Shown: positions 1 to 11,059, counted from the first letter of the stretch. The stretch: DNA of 64,000 nucleotides from Pseudomonadota bacterium (GCA_029550345.1 JAKPHK010000015.1:1-64000); one strand, 5' to 3'. Program-made: numbers and translations. The notes: a model not told the origin generated them from the letters alone.

Positions 1-120
1 CGCCTGCGGCTCGGGGCGGATGAAGCGATAGCGGCCATAGCGTTCCAGCTTACGCCCGCCGCCACTGTCGATCAGGCCGAAATCGGCCCAGGGTTCGCCG
101 ACGAGCGTCGTCAGCGCCAT
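1..120 (-). CDS. N-terminal fragment of a protein truncated by the window edge, possibly a class I SAM-dependent methyltransferase
   Basis: Reverse strand reads MALTTLVGEPWADFGLIDSGGGRKLERYGRYRFIRPEPQA and runs off the window; start is 3 nt after the thrC stop. Family is a weak recollection. Confidence 0.45.
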   Translation of the reverse strand, partial: MALTTLVGEPWADFGLIDSGGGRKLERYGRYRFIRPEPQA

Positions 121-123
121 CGT

Positions 124-1518
124 TCAGCGGCCCGCATTGGCCAGCACGAAATCGCGCACCGCCGCATAGTCGCCGGGCAGGCTGACGCAGCGCTCCTCGC
201 GCTCGAACAGGCTACCGACGCGGGCGGGCAGCGCCGGGCGGCGGCCGGTCGCGCGCTCCACCGCGTCGCGGAACTTGGCCGGATGCGCCGTGGCCAGCGT
301 CACCATCGGGATCGACGCATCACCGTCGTCCACGCGCGCGGCGGCTAGGCCGACGGCGGTGTGCGGATCGATGATCTGCCCGGCATGCTCCCACGCCCAG
401 CGCATCGCGTCCGCCATGCCATCAGCTTCGACGCGCGCGCTGGTGAACAGCCGCGCCGCGCCTTCGCGCTGGGCGTTGGTCAGCCGCATCGCCTTGGTCG
501 CCTCGAACCCGCGCATCTGCTCCGCCATCGCCGCGCCGTCGCGCCCGCCGGCATCGAACAGCAGCCGCTCGAAATTGGAGCTGACCTGAATGTCCATGCT
601 CGGCGTCGCGGTGGGCACCACCTGCCCCGCGCTGTAATCGCCGTCGCTCAGCGCGCGGTAGAGAATGTCGTTGACGTTGGTGGCAACCACCAGCCGCGCC
701 ACCGGCAGGCCCATCTGCGCCGCGACATAGCCGGCGAAGATGTCCCCGAAATTGCCGGTCGGCACACTGAAGGCGATCTTGCGATGCGGCGCGCCAAGCT
801 GCACGCCGACCGCGAAGTAATAGACCACTTGCGCCATCAGCCGCGCCCAGTTGATCGAATTGACCGCGCTGATGCGGAAGCGGCCGGTCATCGCCGTGTC
901 GCCGAACATGCGCTTCACCATCGCCTGCGCGTCGTCGAAGCTGCCGTCGATGGCGATGTTGTAGACGTTGGGCGCCAGCACCGTGGTCATCTGCCGGCGC
1001 TGGACGTCGCTGACGCGGCCCTTGGGATGGAGCATGAAGATGTCGACCCGCGCCCGGCCCGCCACCGCGTCGATCGCGGCCGAACCGGTATCGCCCGAAG
1101 TGGCGCCGACGATGGTCAGCGGATCGCCGCCGCGCCCGAGGAACTCTTCGAACAGCAGGCCGAGCAGCTGGAGCGCAACGTCCTTGAACGCCAGCGTCGG
1201 GCCGTGGAACAGTTCCAGCAGCCACTGCTGCTCATCCAGTTGCTTGAGCGGGGTCACCGCCGCGTGGGCGAAGCGGCCATAGGCCTGGGTGGTCAGCTCA
1301 AGCAGACGCTCGGGCGTCAGGCTGTCGCCCACGAAGGGCTGCATGATCCGCGCCGCCAGCTCGGCATAGGACAGCCCGGCCATGGCCGCGATCTCGTCCT
1401 CGCTGAAGCGCGGCCACTCGCGCGGCACGTAGAGCCCGCCGTCGCTGGCGAGGCCCGCCAGCGTCGCGCCTTCGAAATCGAGCGCCGGAGCGCTGCCACG
1501 GGTGCTGATATAGTCCAT
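124..1518 (-). CDS. thrC: Threonine synthase
   Basis: MDYISTRGSAPALDFEGATLAGLASDGGLYVP... with PLP motif LAFKDVALQ and GATSGDTGSAAI; start moved inward from the ORF-track start at 1578. Confidence 0.95.
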   Translation of the reverse strand: MDYISTRGSAPALDFEGATLAGLASDGGLYVPREWPRFSEDEIAAMAGLSYAELAARIMQPFVGDSLTPERLLELTTQAYGRFAHAAVTPLKQLDEQQWLLELFHGPTLAFKDVALQLLGLLFEEFLGRGGDPLTIVGATSGDTGSAAIDAVAGRARVDIFMLHPKGRVSDVQRRQMTTVLAPNVYNIAIDGSFDDAQAMVKRMFGDTAMTGRFRISAVNSINWARLMAQVVYYFAVGVQLGAPHRKIAFSVPTGNFGDIFAGYVAAQMGLPVARLVVATNVNDILYRALSDGDYSAGQVVPTATPSMDIQVSSNFERLLFDAGGRDGAAMAEQMRGFEATKAMRLTNAQREGAARLFTSARVEADGMADAMRWAWEHAGQIIDPHTAVGLAAARVDDGDASIPMVTLATAHPAKFRDAVERATGRRPALPARVGSLFEREERCVSLPGDYAAVRDFVLANAGR

Positions 1519-1611
1519 CAGGCGGGCCGTTACCCCCGGTGGCGCAAAAATGAAACCCTGCGCGGGAATGGGGGGCAAATTTGGGGGCTTGCGAGAGCGC
1601 CCGCGCCCACA

Positions 1612-2193
1612 TCAGCCCTTCAGACGCTTGCGCAGCACCAGCGCGTAGATCGTCAGGGCGACGCCGGCGAACAGGAACCACTGCACCGCATAGGACCAGT
1701 GGTTGTTGGGAACGCTGCGCGGATCGGGCGCGGCGTTGGCATCCAGTCCGGCCAGCGGAGGATCGGCGACGAGCCGCACGGCCTTCCCCGCCCCCGGGGC
1801 GATCGTGCCGGCGGCCATGCCCCCGGCCCATTGGCGCGGAGCCAGATCGCGCGCCCAGCCCAGCACCAGGTCGGCCTTCTGCCCGCCCGGCAGCACGCAG
1901 GCCTGGACATGAGCCCAGCCGGTTGCGCCGCGCGCGTTGTGGCCAGCCATCGGCTGCGGTGCCCCGTCGGGCCGGCAATCGAAGCGGCTGCGCCGGAACA
2001 GCAGGTCTTGCGCGGCGGCAGGATCGGCAGGCCAGGCCACCTCGCCCCCCTGCCCCTCGCTGCTGGCATAGCGGGCGAGCAGCGCTTCCTTCTGGTGCAT
2101 CCGGCCAAGCTGCCAGAAGCCCAGCGCAATCATGACGGCCACCGCGCCCAGCACGATGATTGTCGGCAGGATGGGAATCCGCCTGGCGGTCAT
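1612..2193 (-). CDS. SURF1 family cytochrome oxidase biogenesis protein
   Basis: MTARRIPILPTIIVLGAVAVMIALGFWQLGRMHQKEALL...NNHWSYAVQWFLFAGVALTIYALVLRKR; N- and C-terminal TM helices; ATGA overlap with the upstream gene. Confidence 0.88.
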   Translation of the reverse strand: MTARRIPILPTIIVLGAVAVMIALGFWQLGRMHQKEALLARYASSEGQGGEVAWPADPAAAQDLLFRRSRFDCRPDGAPQPMAGHNARGATGWAHVQACVLPGGQKADLVLGWARDLAPRQWAGGMAAGTIAPGAGKAVRLVADPPLAGLDANAAPDPRSVPNNHWSYAVQWFLFAGVALTIYALVLRKRLKG

Positions 2194-2585
2194 TCGCCGC
2201 GCACGTCCTTGTCGGTGGCCTCGCGCGCCTTGCGCTGGAACTCGGCGGCCAGCAGCGCCGCCTTGGTCACGCGCAGGCCCCACAGGGTCGACCCGAACAC
2301 CATCGGAATCCACAGCAGTGCGTGGACCCAGACCGGCGGGTGAAACCGGAATTCGGTCCACAGCGCCAGGCCGACGACCACAGCGCCGATCACCATGGTC
2401 AGGAAGGCGGCCGGGCCGTCGCCCACGTTGAACTGAGCATTGTCGAGGCCGCAGGCGCGGCAGCGCGGCGCGAACTTCGCATAACCCGCGAACAGGGTCT
2501 TTGCGCCGCACTGGGGGCAGAGACCGAAAAGGGCAGCCTCGGCTAGGCCGGGCTGCCCCTTCGAACCGTTACCGGTGTCGTCCAT
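2190..2585 (-). CDS. DUF983 family membrane protein
   Basis: LCPQCGAKTLFAGYAKFAPRCRACGLD zinc-ribbon-like start, two TM helices, cox cluster context. Confidence 0.85.
   Translation of the reverse strand: MDDTGNGSKGQPGLAEAALFGLCPQCGAKTLFAGYAKFAPRCRACGLDNAQFNVGDGPAAFLTMVIGAVVVGLALWTEFRFHPPVWVHALLWIPMVFGSTLWGLRVTKAALLAAEFQRKAREATDKDVRGE
2527..2560 (-). terminator. Terminator-like hairpin inside the 5' coding end of the DUF983 gene, after ctaE
   Basis: Minus strand GGGCAGCC-CGGCCTAGCCGA-GGCTGCCC followed by TTTTC. Confidence 0.5.
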
Positions 2586-2588
2586 CGA

Positions 2589-3410
2589 TCAGTGAACCGG
2601 ATAGCCCCATCCGCCCCAGACGTAGACTGCGACGAACAGGAACAGCCACACCACGTCGACGAAGTGCCAGTACCACGCGGCAGCTTCGAAACCGAAGTGC
2701 TGGCGCGGGGTGAAGTCGCCCTGGTACGAACGCACCAGGCAGACGATCAGCATGATCGTACCGACGATGACGTGGAAGCCATGGAAGCCGGTCGCCATGT
2801 AGAAGGCCGACCCATAGGTGTTCTCGCCGAAGGGGAACGGCGCGTGCATGTATTCGTAGGCCTGGATCGCCGAGAACAGCAGGCCCAGCACGATGGTGGC
2901 CCACAGGCCCTTCTTCAGGCCTTCGCGGTCACCGTGGATCAGCGCGTGATGCGCCCAGGTGACGGTGGTGCCCGAAGTGAGCAGGATCAGCGTGTTGAGC
3001 AGCGGCAGGTCGAACGGATCCATGACCGCTTCGATCGCCTTGGGCGGCCACTGCCCGGCCACCGCGTCCGACAGTTCGCTGGGGAACAGCGAGAAGTCGA
3101 AGAAGGCCCAGAACCAGCCGACGAAGAACATCACTTCCGAAGCGATGAACAGGATCATGCCATAGCGCTGGTGCAGCTGCACCACCGGCGTGTGATCACC
3201 GGCGCGCGCTTCGTGCACGATCTTGCTGAACCACTGGTACATGGCGAACAGCAGCAGTGCGAGGCCCGCCCAGGGGACGACGTGTCCGCCCGGCAGCTTG
3301 TGCATGAACAGCACCATGCCGCTGGTGAAAGTCAGCGCGCCGATGGTGGTGGTCAACGGCACGAGATCGGGCGGCAGGATGTGAAAATCGTGGTTCTTGG
3401 TACCGGCCAT
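2589..3410 (-). CDS. ctaE: Cytochrome c oxidase subunit III
   Basis: MAGTKNHDFHILPPDLVPLTTTIGALTFTSGMVLFMH...GFHGFHVIVGTIML...AAAWYWHFVDVVWLFLFVAVYVWG. Confidence 0.97.
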   Translation of the reverse strand: MAGTKNHDFHILPPDLVPLTTTIGALTFTSGMVLFMHKLPGGHVVPWAGLALLLFAMYQWFSKIVHEARAGDHTPVVQLHQRYGMILFIASEVMFFVGWFWAFFDFSLFPSELSDAVAGQWPPKAIEAVMDPFDLPLLNTLILLTSGTTVTWAHHALIHGDREGLKKGLWATIVLGLLFSAIQAYEYMHAPFPFGENTYGSAFYMATGFHGFHVIVGTIMLIVCLVRSYQGDFTPRQHFGFEAAAWYWHFVDVVWLFLFVAVYVWGGWGYPVH

Positions 3411-3508
3411 TATGCTTCAATCCCCGTTTGTCCCTGCCCGGCAGCGCTGGCCGGAGGCGAAAATTCGAGTTGCCCTTATCGCGCCGGACCGGACCGGTCC
3501 AGTGCCTT

Positions 3509-4069
3509 TCAGTCCTGATCCGCAGCCATGTGGAAGGTATAGCTCAGCGTGATCTGTTCGATGTCCTTCGTGTCCGGATCATCAAGGATTGCCGGATCGA
3601 CATAGTAGATCACCGGCATGTCGACCTTCTGCCCCGGCTGGAGCGTCTGCTCCTGGAAGCAGAAGCAGTCGATCTTCTTGAAATACTTGCCGACCTGATC
3701 GGGCGAGACGTTGAAACTGGCCACGCCCTTGATCGGCTTGTCGCTCAGGTTCTCGGACCGGTAGAAGGCCTGCTTGCGTTCACCGATGCGCATTTCCTGC
3801 GTCACCTGCTCGGGCGCGAAGGTCCACGGCAGATCGCGGTCGATGTTGGCATCGAAGCGCACCGAGATCGTGCGGACCGCCGTCTTGACCGTTGCCGCCT
3901 CGGCCGCGCTGGCGCGCATCGTCGTGCCGCCGAATCCGGTCACCTGGCAGAAGATGCGGTAGAGCGGCACCGAGGCGAAACCCAGCCCCAGCATGGCCAG
4001 GGCCCCGCCGGCCGCCAGGACCGCGGTGCGCGCCTTGGGGTCGTTCGGAAGAAAGGCTGCAAGCGCCAT
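3509..4069 (-). CDS. ctaG: Cytochrome c oxidase assembly protein CtaG/Cox11
   Basis: ASVPLYRIFCQVTGFGGTT ... KIDCFCFQEQTLQPGQKVDMPVIYYVDP. Confidence 0.96.
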   Translation of the reverse strand: MALAAFLPNDPKARTAVLAAGGALAMLGLGFASVPLYRIFCQVTGFGGTTMRASAAEAATVKTAVRTISVRFDANIDRDLPWTFAPEQVTQEMRIGERKQAFYRSENLSDKPIKGVASFNVSPDQVGKYFKKIDCFCFQEQTLQPGQKVDMPVIYYVDPAILDDPDTKDIEQITLSYTFHMAADQD

Positions 4070-4071
4070 GG

Positions 4072-4209
4072 CTATGCCCTCACCCTCGCGATGGTGATGA
4101 AATAGAACAGCACGACCAGGCCCAGCAGCAGCAGGCCAACCGCGATGTTCCGCCCGCGCTGGATGCGCTTGCGCTCTTGTTCGGGATCGGGCGTCGAAGG
4201 CAGTGTCAT
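4072..4209 (-). CDS. 45-aa single-TM protein in the cox cluster
   Basis: MTLPSTPDPEQERKRIQRGRNIAVGLLLLGLVVLFYFITIARVRA; between ctaB and ctaG with near-zero spacing. Confidence 0.75.
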   Translation of the reverse strand: MTLPSTPDPEQERKRIQRGRNIAVGLLLLGLVVLFYFITIARVRA

Positions 4210-4213
4210 CGGA

Positions 4214-5128
4214 TCATCCCACCAGATAGCGGTCCGCCACCAGCGCGGCGAACAGGGCAAAGAGGTATAGCACGGAATAGGCGAACAGGCGCTTTTCGGG
4301 GCGCATGTCCATGTCCGCCGCGCCGCCGCGGAACACCGCGACGCGCAGCGCCAGCAGCAGGAACACGCCCGACAGCAGCAGCGCCGAGGCGCCATATAGC
4401 CAGCCCGCCACTTCCAGCCAGAACGGCGCCAGGCTGATTGGCAGCATCAGCACGGCATAGACCAGGATCTGGCGGCGGGTGGACTTGTGCCCCGCCACGA
4501 CCGGCATCATCGGAATGCCGGCCGCCGCATAGTCCGTCTCGACAAACAGGGCGAGCGCCCAGAAGTGCGGCGGGGTCCAGAAGAAGATGATGGCGAACAG
4601 CAGGATCGGCATCAGCGTGATCTCGCCGGTCGCCGCGATCCAGCCGATCATCGGCGGAAATGCCCCTGCCCCGCCGCCGATCACGATGTTCTGCGGCGTG
4701 CGCGGCTTCAGCCAGATAGTGTAGACCACCGAATAATAGACGATCGACAGCGCGAGGATCACGGCGGCCAGCCAGCCCACCGCGACGCCCATGATCAGCA
4801 CCGACGCGGCGCCCAGGGCGATCCCGAAGTCCCGCGCGGAGGTACGGTCCATCCGCCCCGCCGGCAGTGGCCGGTTGGCGGTGCGCTTCATCTTGGCGTC
4901 GAGGTCGGCTTCCCACCACTGGTTGAGCGCGGCCGACCCGCCCGCCCCCAGCGCGATGCACAGGATCGCGGTGAAGCCGATGATCGGATCGACGTGGACC
5001 GGCGCGGCCAGCAGGCCGCACAGGCCGGTGAAGATCACCAGGCTCATCACCCGGGGCTTGGTCAGCGCGAAGAAATCGCGCCAGTCGGCCGGAAGCGGAT
5101 GGGCGGCAGGGGCAGCGGAAGCAGTCAT
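4214..5128 (-). CDS. ctaB: Protoheme IX farnesyltransferase (heme o synthase)
   Basis: [26 protein letters not shown] ... [24 protein letters not shown] ... [12 protein letters not shown]. Confidence 0.96.
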   Translation of the reverse strand: MTASAAPAAHPLPADWRDFFALTKPRVMSLVIFTGLCGLLAAPVHVDPIIGFTAILCIALGAGGSAALNQWWEADLDAKMKRTANRPLPAGRMDRTSARDFGIALGAASVLIMGVAVGWLAAVILALSIVYYSVVYTIWLKPRTPQNIVIGGGAGAFPPMIGWIAATGEITLMPILLFAIIFFWTPPHFWALALFVETDYAAAGIPMMPVVAGHKSTRRQILVYAVLMLPISLAPFWLEVAGWLYGASALLLSGVFLLLALRVAVFRGGAADMDMRPEKRLFAYSVLYLFALFAALVADRYLVG

Positions 5129-5151
5129 GTCGCGCGCCCTATAGGGCCTGG

Positions 5152-6123
5152 TCAGAGTCGCTTCAACCAGTCGATCAGCAAAGCGTTCACTTCCCTTGGC
5201 CGTTCCTGCTGGGTCCAGTGGCCGCAGCCTTCCAGAATGTGCCCTTCGACGCGCGGCGCGAACAGCCGCATCATGGCAACCGGGTCGGTCACGCCGCCGA
5301 ACAGGTTGGTCGCCGGATCTCGGCTGCCCCCGATGAACAGGCACGGCTGTTCGAGCTGCTTTCCGGCCCACGCCCTGAGATACTCGTAGTCCGCCTCGTG
5401 GTTGCGGTAGCGGTTGAGCGGGCCTCGAAAGCCCGAGGCCTTGAACTCGCCCGCATAGAACGACAGGTCGGCATCGTTCAGCCAGAACGGCAGCCCTTCC
5501 GGGTCGGCAACGTCGGGCAGTCCTTCCAGGAAGGTCGCTCCGGCGGGCTTCGACCAGTAGTCACCCTCCGGCACGTCGCCCGAAATCGAATACATCATCC
5601 GCCGCACGAAAGCGCGCGGGTCGGCCTCGGCCTCGGCTTCGGCAATGCCGGGCTGCTGGAAATATTCCTGGTAGAAGAACCGGCCCTTGGCGGTGAAGGC
5701 TTCGCGGAACACTTCGGTAAAGGGACGCTGCGGCGCTCCTGCAAACGGCACCGACAGTCCGGCAACCGCACGGAACCGGTCGGGGCGGGTAAAGGCCGAA
5801 TTCCAGACGATCGGCGCGCCCCAGTCATGCCCAATCAGCACCACCGGCTCACCCGGGGACAGGACATCGGCGAGGCCGACGAGGTCACCGATCAGCCGCT
5901 CCATGGCATAGGCCGCAACCGGCTCGGGCTTGTCCGACCCGCCATAGCCGCGCACGTCGATCGCGCAGGCGGTGAAGCCGGCTTGGGCCACCGGGCCGAT
6001 CTGGTGGCGCCACGAATACCAGCTTTCGGGAAAGCCGTGGACCATGATCGCCAGCGGGCCGGAGCCTTCGATAGCACAGCGCAGGGTCACTTCGCCGACG
6101 TCTATGGTGCGAAATTCGGGCAT
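5152..6123 (-). CDS. Alpha/beta hydrolase, epoxide hydrolase-like
   Basis: [41 protein letters not shown] ... [15 protein letters not shown] ... [15 protein letters not shown]. Confidence 0.88.
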   Translation of the reverse strand: MPEFRTIDVGEVTLRCAIEGSGPLAIMVHGFPESWYSWRHQIGPVAQAGFTACAIDVRGYGGSDKPEPVAAYAMERLIGDLVGLADVLSPGEPVVLIGHDWGAPIVWNSAFTRPDRFRAVAGLSVPFAGAPQRPFTEVFREAFTAKGRFFYQEYFQQPGIAEAEAEADPRAFVRRMMYSISGDVPEGDYWSKPAGATFLEGLPDVADPEGLPFWLNDADLSFYAGEFKASGFRGPLNRYRNHEADYEYLRAWAGKQLEQPCLFIGGSRDPATNLFGGVTDPVAMMRLFAPRVEGHILEGCGHWTQQERPREVNALLIDWLKRL

Positions 6124-6300
6124 GGCTCTCTCCTCCTCGTCGTGCGGGATTTCAGATCCCGTCATCGCGGTCCGCGTCGGCAATGCGGGCGGCGCTGCCG
6201 CGCACCAAATTATTCCGTTCGCTCGCCCCTGATTGCTTAGCCGCCGCACTCCTAGCAACGACGAAATGCAATCCGGCAATTGAAATGCCCTGCCCAACGC

Positions 6301-6328
6301 AAAACGCCCCGGCTGTGGGCCGGGGCGT
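6301..6328 (-). terminator. Rho-independent terminator downstream of ctaD
   Basis: Minus strand ACGCCCCGGC-CCACA-GCCGGGGCGT followed by a T-rich stretch; 10-bp perfect stem about 28 nt after the ctaD stop. Confidence 0.85.
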
Positions 6329-6355
6329 CTCGTTGTTCGGTGGCTACCGATCCAA

Positions 6356-8041
6356 TCAGTGGTGAGCCTTGTCGTCGATGACGGGCAGGGTCTCGAACTG
6401 GTGGAACGGCGGCGGGCTCGACAGGGTCCACTCGAGCGTGGTCGCGCCTTCGCCCCAGTAGTTGTCGTCCGCCTTCTTGCCCACGGTGTAGGCGTAGATG
6501 ATGTTGATGAACCACACCACCAGCGAGGCCACCATGACCATGTAACCGATGGTCGCGATCTCGTTCCAGTAGGCGTAGGCCGGGGTGTAGTCCGGATAGC
6601 GCCGCGGCATGCCCTGGAGGCCCAGGAAGTGCATCGGGAAGAAGATCAGGTTCACGCCGACGAAGAACACCCAGAAGTGGACGTGGGCGAGGAACTCGGA
6701 GTGCATCCGGCCGCTCATCTTCGGGAACCAGTAATAGAAGCCCGCGAACAGGCCCGTCACCGCGCCCAGCGACAGAACGTAGTGGAAGTGACCGACCACG
6801 TAGTAGGTGTCGTGCAGCACGTCATCGACGCCGCCGTTGGCCAGGACCACGCCGGTCACGCCGCCCACGGTGAACAGGAAGATGAAGCCCAGCGCCCAGA
6901 CCATCGGCGACTTGAACTCGATCGAGCCGCCCCACATGGTCGCGATCCACGAGAAGATCTTGATGCCGGTGGGCACCGCGATGACCATGGTCGCGGCGGT
7001 GAAGTACATCTTCGTGTCGACCGACAGTCCGGTCGTGTACATGTGGTGCGCCCAGACGATGAAGCCGACGACACCGATGGCGACCATCGCGTAGGCCATG
7101 CCAAGGTAGCCGAACACCGGCTTCTTCGAGAAGGTCGACACGATCTGGCTGATGATGCCGAAGGCCGGCAGGATCATGATGTAGACTTCGGGGTGGCCGA
7201 AGAACCAGAACAGGTGCTGATAGAGGACCGGATCGCCGCCGCCGGCGGGATCGAAGAAGGTGGTGCCGAAGTTGCGGTCGGTCAGCAGCATGGTGATCGC
7301 GGCGGCAAGCACCGGCAGCGCCAGCAGCAGCAGGAAGGCAGTGACCAGCACCGACCACACGAACAGCGGCATCTTGTGCAGGGTCATGCCCGGCGCGCGC
7401 ATGTTGAGGATGGTGGTGATGAAGTTGATCGCGCCCATGATCGACGAGGCGCCGGCGAGGTGGAGCGAGAAGATCGCGAAGTCCACCGCCGGATTGCCGA
7501 TCTTGTCCTGGGTCGACAGCGGGGCATAGGCGGTCCAGCCGATGCCGGCGCCGTTGCCCGCGCCGCCCGGCACGAAGGCCGAGATGAGCAGCGAGATGAA
7601 GCCCGCCACGGTCAACCAGAACGAGATGTTGTTCATCCGCGGGAAAGCCATGTCGGGTGCGCCGATCATGATCGGCACGAACCAGTTTCCGAACCCGCCG
7701 ATGATCGCCGGCATGACCAGGAAGAACACCATGATCATGCCGTGGGCGGTGATCAGCACGTTCCACAGGTGCAGCTGGGCTTCGAAGCTGGGGTCCTTGG
7801 TCCCCAGGAACGAGGCGACCGAGCCGAGATACTGGATCCCGGGATGGGCCAGTTCCATCCGCATCACGCCCGAAATCGCACCGCCGACAAGACCGGCGAA
7901 GATCGCGAAGATCAGATAGAGCGTGCCGATGTCCTTGTGGTTGGTGGACATGAACCAGCGGGCAAAGAAGGCCGGCTTGTGATCATGATCGTGGTGACCA
8001 TGTTCTTCGTGAGCCTGGAAGTGTTCGGCGGTGGTAGCCAT
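6356..8041 (-). CDS. ctaD: Cytochrome c oxidase subunit I
   Basis: [18 protein letters not shown] ... [24 protein letters not shown] ... [19 protein letters not shown]. Confidence 0.98.
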   Translation of the reverse strand: MATTAEHFQAHEEHGHHDHDHKPAFFARWFMSTNHKDIGTLYLIFAIFAGLVGGAISGVMRMELAHPGIQYLGSVASFLGTKDPSFEAQLHLWNVLITAHGMIMVFFLVMPAIIGGFGNWFVPIMIGAPDMAFPRMNNISFWLTVAGFISLLISAFVPGGAGNGAGIGWTAYAPLSTQDKIGNPAVDFAIFSLHLAGASSIMGAINFITTILNMRAPGMTLHKMPLFVWSVLVTAFLLLLALPVLAAAITMLLTDRNFGTTFFDPAGGGDPVLYQHLFWFFGHPEVYIMILPAFGIISQIVSTFSKKPVFGYLGMAYAMVAIGVVGFIVWAHHMYTTGLSVDTKMYFTAATMVIAVPTGIKIFSWIATMWGGSIEFKSPMVWALGFIFLFTVGGVTGVVLANGGVDDVLHDTYYVVGHFHYVLSLGAVTGLFAGFYYWFPKMSGRMHSEFLAHVHFWVFFVGVNLIFFPMHFLGLQGMPRRYPDYTPAYAYWNEIATIGYMVMVASLVVWFINIIYAYTVGKKADDNYWGEGATTLEWTLSSPPPFHQFETLPVIDDKAHH

Positions 8042-8077
8042 GAGTTGCGAACCTCTGTTCGTGTAAATCTATCGGGA

Positions 8078-9148
8078 TCAGGCGGCGGGCTTAGCTTCGG
8101 CAGCGGGAGCGGCCTCGGCTGCGGCAGGCGCTTCGGGCATACCGTCAATCTTGCCGCCCTGTTCCAGAACCCAGCGGTTGAATTCGGCACGCGGCAGCGC
8201 CTCAACCACGATCGGCATATAACCATGCTTGGCGCCGCACAGTTCCGAGCACTGGCCGTAATAGACGCCCGGCTTTTCGATGAACAGCATACGCTCGTTG
8301 ATCTTGCCCGGAACAGCGTCGATCTTGAACCACAGCGAGGGCACCGCGAACGAGTGGATCACGTCGGCCCCGATCACCTGCAGACGGATCGGCTCACCGG
8401 CGGGAACGACCATGCGGTTGTCCACCGCCAGCTGGCGCGGTTCGCCTGCGGCATCGGCCTTTTCATCGGAAAGGATCGTGGAGATCACTTCGACATCGCC
8501 GTTGTCAGGGTACTTGTAGGTCCACAGCCACTGGCTGCCGGTAACCTTGACCGTCACGGCGTCTTCCGGGGCCGGTTCATACTGCTTCTTGATCAGCGCG
8601 ACCGAGGGGACGGCAATGACCACCAGGATCAGCACCGGAATCCCGGTCCACAGCACTTCCAGCAGGGTGTTGTGGCTGGTCTTCGACGGGACCGGATTGG
8701 CCCGCTTGTTGAAGCGGATCATGACATAGAGCAGCAGGACCAGCACCAGAATCGTGATGGCGATCATCACCGGCATCAGGAAAGTGTCATGCATCGCCTT
8801 GGCCTGGTGGCCATTGGGCGAAAACTGTTCCTGCAGGCCGATGCTGCCGGGAACCGGCATACCCTTGCCGATGGTCGGCTTCATCGGGGTGTACTTGCCC
8901 GGAGCAACCTTGAACTTCGGATTGTTGGGATCGACCTTGGCCGTTTCCGCAACCGGAGCGGCAGCCGGCGTCGCAGCGGCAGAGGCGGCAGGAGCCGCAG
9001 CCGCGGCGTCGGTGGCGGTTGCCTCAGCCGGTGCCTTTTCAGCCGCCGGCGCCGTGCTGGCAATGGCCGGCGCGGCAAACAGGGCCAGCGACAGCCCGAT
9101 TGCCTTGATCGCACGTTCCGCGTTGCGGACAGTCTTGCCGATAGTCAT
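8078..9148 (-). CDS. ctaC: Cytochrome c oxidase subunit II
   Basis: VIGADVIHSFAVPSLWFKIDAVPGKINE ... GVYYGQCSELCGAKHGYMPIVVEAL (CuA site); Ala/Pro-rich N- and C-terminal tails. Confidence 0.97.
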   Translation of the reverse strand: MTIGKTVRNAERAIKAIGLSLALFAAPAIASTAPAAEKAPAEATATDAAAAAPAASAAATPAAAPVAETAKVDPNNPKFKVAPGKYTPMKPTIGKGMPVPGSIGLQEQFSPNGHQAKAMHDTFLMPVMIAITILVLVLLLYVMIRFNKRANPVPSKTSHNTLLEVLWTGIPVLILVVIAVPSVALIKKQYEPAPEDAVTVKVTGSQWLWTYKYPDNGDVEVISTILSDEKADAAGEPRQLAVDNRMVVPAGEPIRLQVIGADVIHSFAVPSLWFKIDAVPGKINERMLFIEKPGVYYGQCSELCGAKHGYMPIVVEALPRAEFNRWVLEQGGKIDGMPEAPAAAEAAPAAEAKPAA

Positions 9149-9345
9149 CGTTCCCCTTGCTCTATGCTGTCCCGGCCGAAGGAAGCCCCATAAACGCCCC
9201 CTCCCGCCCCCATGGGAGATTTGGATTCCCCGGGCCTATACGCGCGCTTTACGGGCACCTCAAGCGCCTCTAGGGGAATTTTTGACAGACCTCAATGACA
9301 CGGCGTTCTTGAGGCTCCCGATTTTGACAAGAGGTAAGCACACAA

Positions 9346-9930
9346 ATGCAGGATGAAGAGGTTCTGGCTGAATTCCGTGCCAGCAAGGCATTGCTGGAAG
9401 GGCATTTTCTGCTCTCGTCCGGTCGGCACAGCGCACATTACCTGCAATGCGCGCGGGTCCTGATGGATCCGATGCGGGCCAGCCGCCTGGCCGCGGCGCT
9501 GGCCGCGCGTATCCCCCGCGAACTCAGGAAAGACATCGTCAAGGTGGTCTCTCCGGCGATGGGCGGGGTGATCATCGGCCACGAAATGGGCCGCGCGCTG
9601 GGAGTCGAAGCGCTGTTCGTCGAACGCCCGACCGGAACGTTTGAGCTGCGCCGCGGCTTTGAACTGGAACCCGGTGAAAAAGTGCTGATGGTTGAGGATG
9701 TTGTGACCACCGGTCTCTCCGGCAAGGAAGCGATGAAGGCCATCGCGGAGGCCGGCGGAGAGGTGATCGCCGCCGCGTCGCTGGTCGATCGCTCCGGCGG
9801 TTCGGTCGACATGGGGGTGCCTTTCTTCCCGCTGATCGCCATCAATTTCCCGACCTATGCACCCGATGAACTGCCCCCCGAACTGGCCGGGACCGAGGCC
9901 GTGAAGCCCGGAAGCCGCGCGAAGCCCTGA
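9346..9930 (+). CDS. pyrE: Orotate phosphoribosyltransferase
   Basis: [23 protein letters not shown] ... [23 protein letters not shown] motif. Confidence 0.95.
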   Translation: MQDEEVLAEFRASKALLEGHFLLSSGRHSAHYLQCARVLMDPMRASRLAAALAARIPRELRKDIVKVVSPAMGGVIIGHEMGRALGVEALFVERPTGTFELRRGFELEPGEKVLMVEDVVTTGLSGKEAMKAIAEAGGEVIAAASLVDRSGGSVDMGVPFFPLIAINFPTYAPDELPPELAGTEAVKPGSRAKP

Positions 9931-10661
9931 TGACCCAGCGTCTGCGCCTTGGCGTGAACATCGATCACGTTGCCACGATCCGCAACGCGCGCGGTGGCGA
10001 TCATCCCGATCCGGTCCGCGCGGCGGAAATCGTGGCGGCCTGCGGCGGTGACGGGATCACCGCCCATCTGCGCGAAGACCGGCGCCACATCCGTGACGAG
10101 GACCTGGCCCGGATCCAGGCCGCGACCGACCTGCCGCTCAACCTGGAGATGGCCGCGACCGAGGAAATGCTGGCAATCGCCCTGCGCCACGCCCCTCACG
10201 CCGCCTGCATCGTTCCCGAACGCCGCGAGGAACGGACGACCGAGGGCGGGCTCGATGCCGCAGGCCAGCACAACCGGCTCTACCCGCTGGTCCAGCGCCT
10301 GTCCGACGCCGGGATTCGCGTCAGCCTGTTCATCGCCCCCGAAGAGCGCCAGATCGAAGCCGCGATCAAACTGCGCGCGCCGGTGGTGGAGCTGCACACC
10401 GGCGAATATGCCCACGCCACCGGGGCGGCGCGCGAAGCCGAACTGCGGCGCCTGATCGCCATGGCCGAGCTGGCTGCGGCGGAGGGGATCGAGCCCCACG
10501 CCGGGCACGGCCTGACCTATGACAATGTCACACCCGTGGCGGCGATCCCGCAGCTGGCCGAACTCAACATCGGCCACTACCTGATCGGCGAGGCAATCTT
10601 CTGCGGGCTGGAGCCAGCCGTGCTAAAAATGCGCGAACTGATGGATGCGGCGCGCGCATGA
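9930..10661 (+). CDS. pdxJ: Pyridoxine 5'-phosphate synthase
   Basis: [56 protein letters not shown]. Confidence 0.98.
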   Translation: MTQRLRLGVNIDHVATIRNARGGDHPDPVRAAEIVAACGGDGITAHLREDRRHIRDEDLARIQAATDLPLNLEMAATEEMLAIALRHAPHAACIVPERREERTTEGGLDAAGQHNRLYPLVQRLSDAGIRVSLFIAPEERQIEAAIKLRAPVVELHTGEYAHATGAAREAELRRLIAMAELAAAEGIEPHAGHGLTYDNVTPVAAIPQLAELNIGHYLIGEAIFCGLEPAVLKMRELMDAARA

Positions 10662-11059
10662 TCCTCGCCATCGGTTCGGACCTCTGCAATATCGAGCGGA
10701 TCGCCGCCTCGCTTGAGCGCTGGGGCGAGCGGTTCGAGAACCGCGTCTTTACAGAGATCGAGAAGGCCAAGGGCAATTCACGCCCCTTCACCAAGGCCGG
10801 AACCCTGGCCAAGCGCTTTGCCGCCAAGGAGGCCTTTTCCAAGGCGGTCGGCACCGGGTTCAAGGCCGGGGTCTTTATGAAGGACATCGGCGTGATCAAT
10901 GCCCGTTCCGGCGCGCCGACGCTGAAGCTGACCGGCGGCGCCGCCGCCAGGCTGGCCGCCATCACTCCCGCCGATCACGAAGCCGTGATCCATCTGACGT
11001 TAACCGACGACCACCCATGGGCGCAGGCCTTTGTCGTCATCGAGGTCCGCAAACTGTGA
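10658..11059 (+). CDS. acpS: Holo-[acyl-carrier-protein] synthase
   Basis: [35 protein letters not shown] ... [18 protein letters not shown]. Confidence 0.97.
   Translation: MILAIGSDLCNIERIAASLERWGERFENRVFTEIEKAKGNSRPFTKAGTLAKRFAAKEAFSKAVGTGFKAGVFMKDIGVINARSGAPTLKLTGGAAARLAAITPADHEAVIHLTLTDDHPWAQAFVVIEVRKL

Noticed and set aside
361-2343. 660-aa + strand ORF opposite thrC and surf1
   Set aside because: Same shadow artefact; composition typical of antisense frames.
1140-3518. Other long antisense or alternative-frame ORFs (e.g. 2592-3518 +, 26383-27081 +, 30181-31230 +)
   Set aside because: All overlap well-supported genes on the other strand and show no recognisable motifs.
6359-9193. 944-aa + strand ORF opposite ctaD/ctaC
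   Set aside because: Antisense shadow of two certain genes in high-GC DNA; low-complexity Arg/His/Asp-rich product, no domain.
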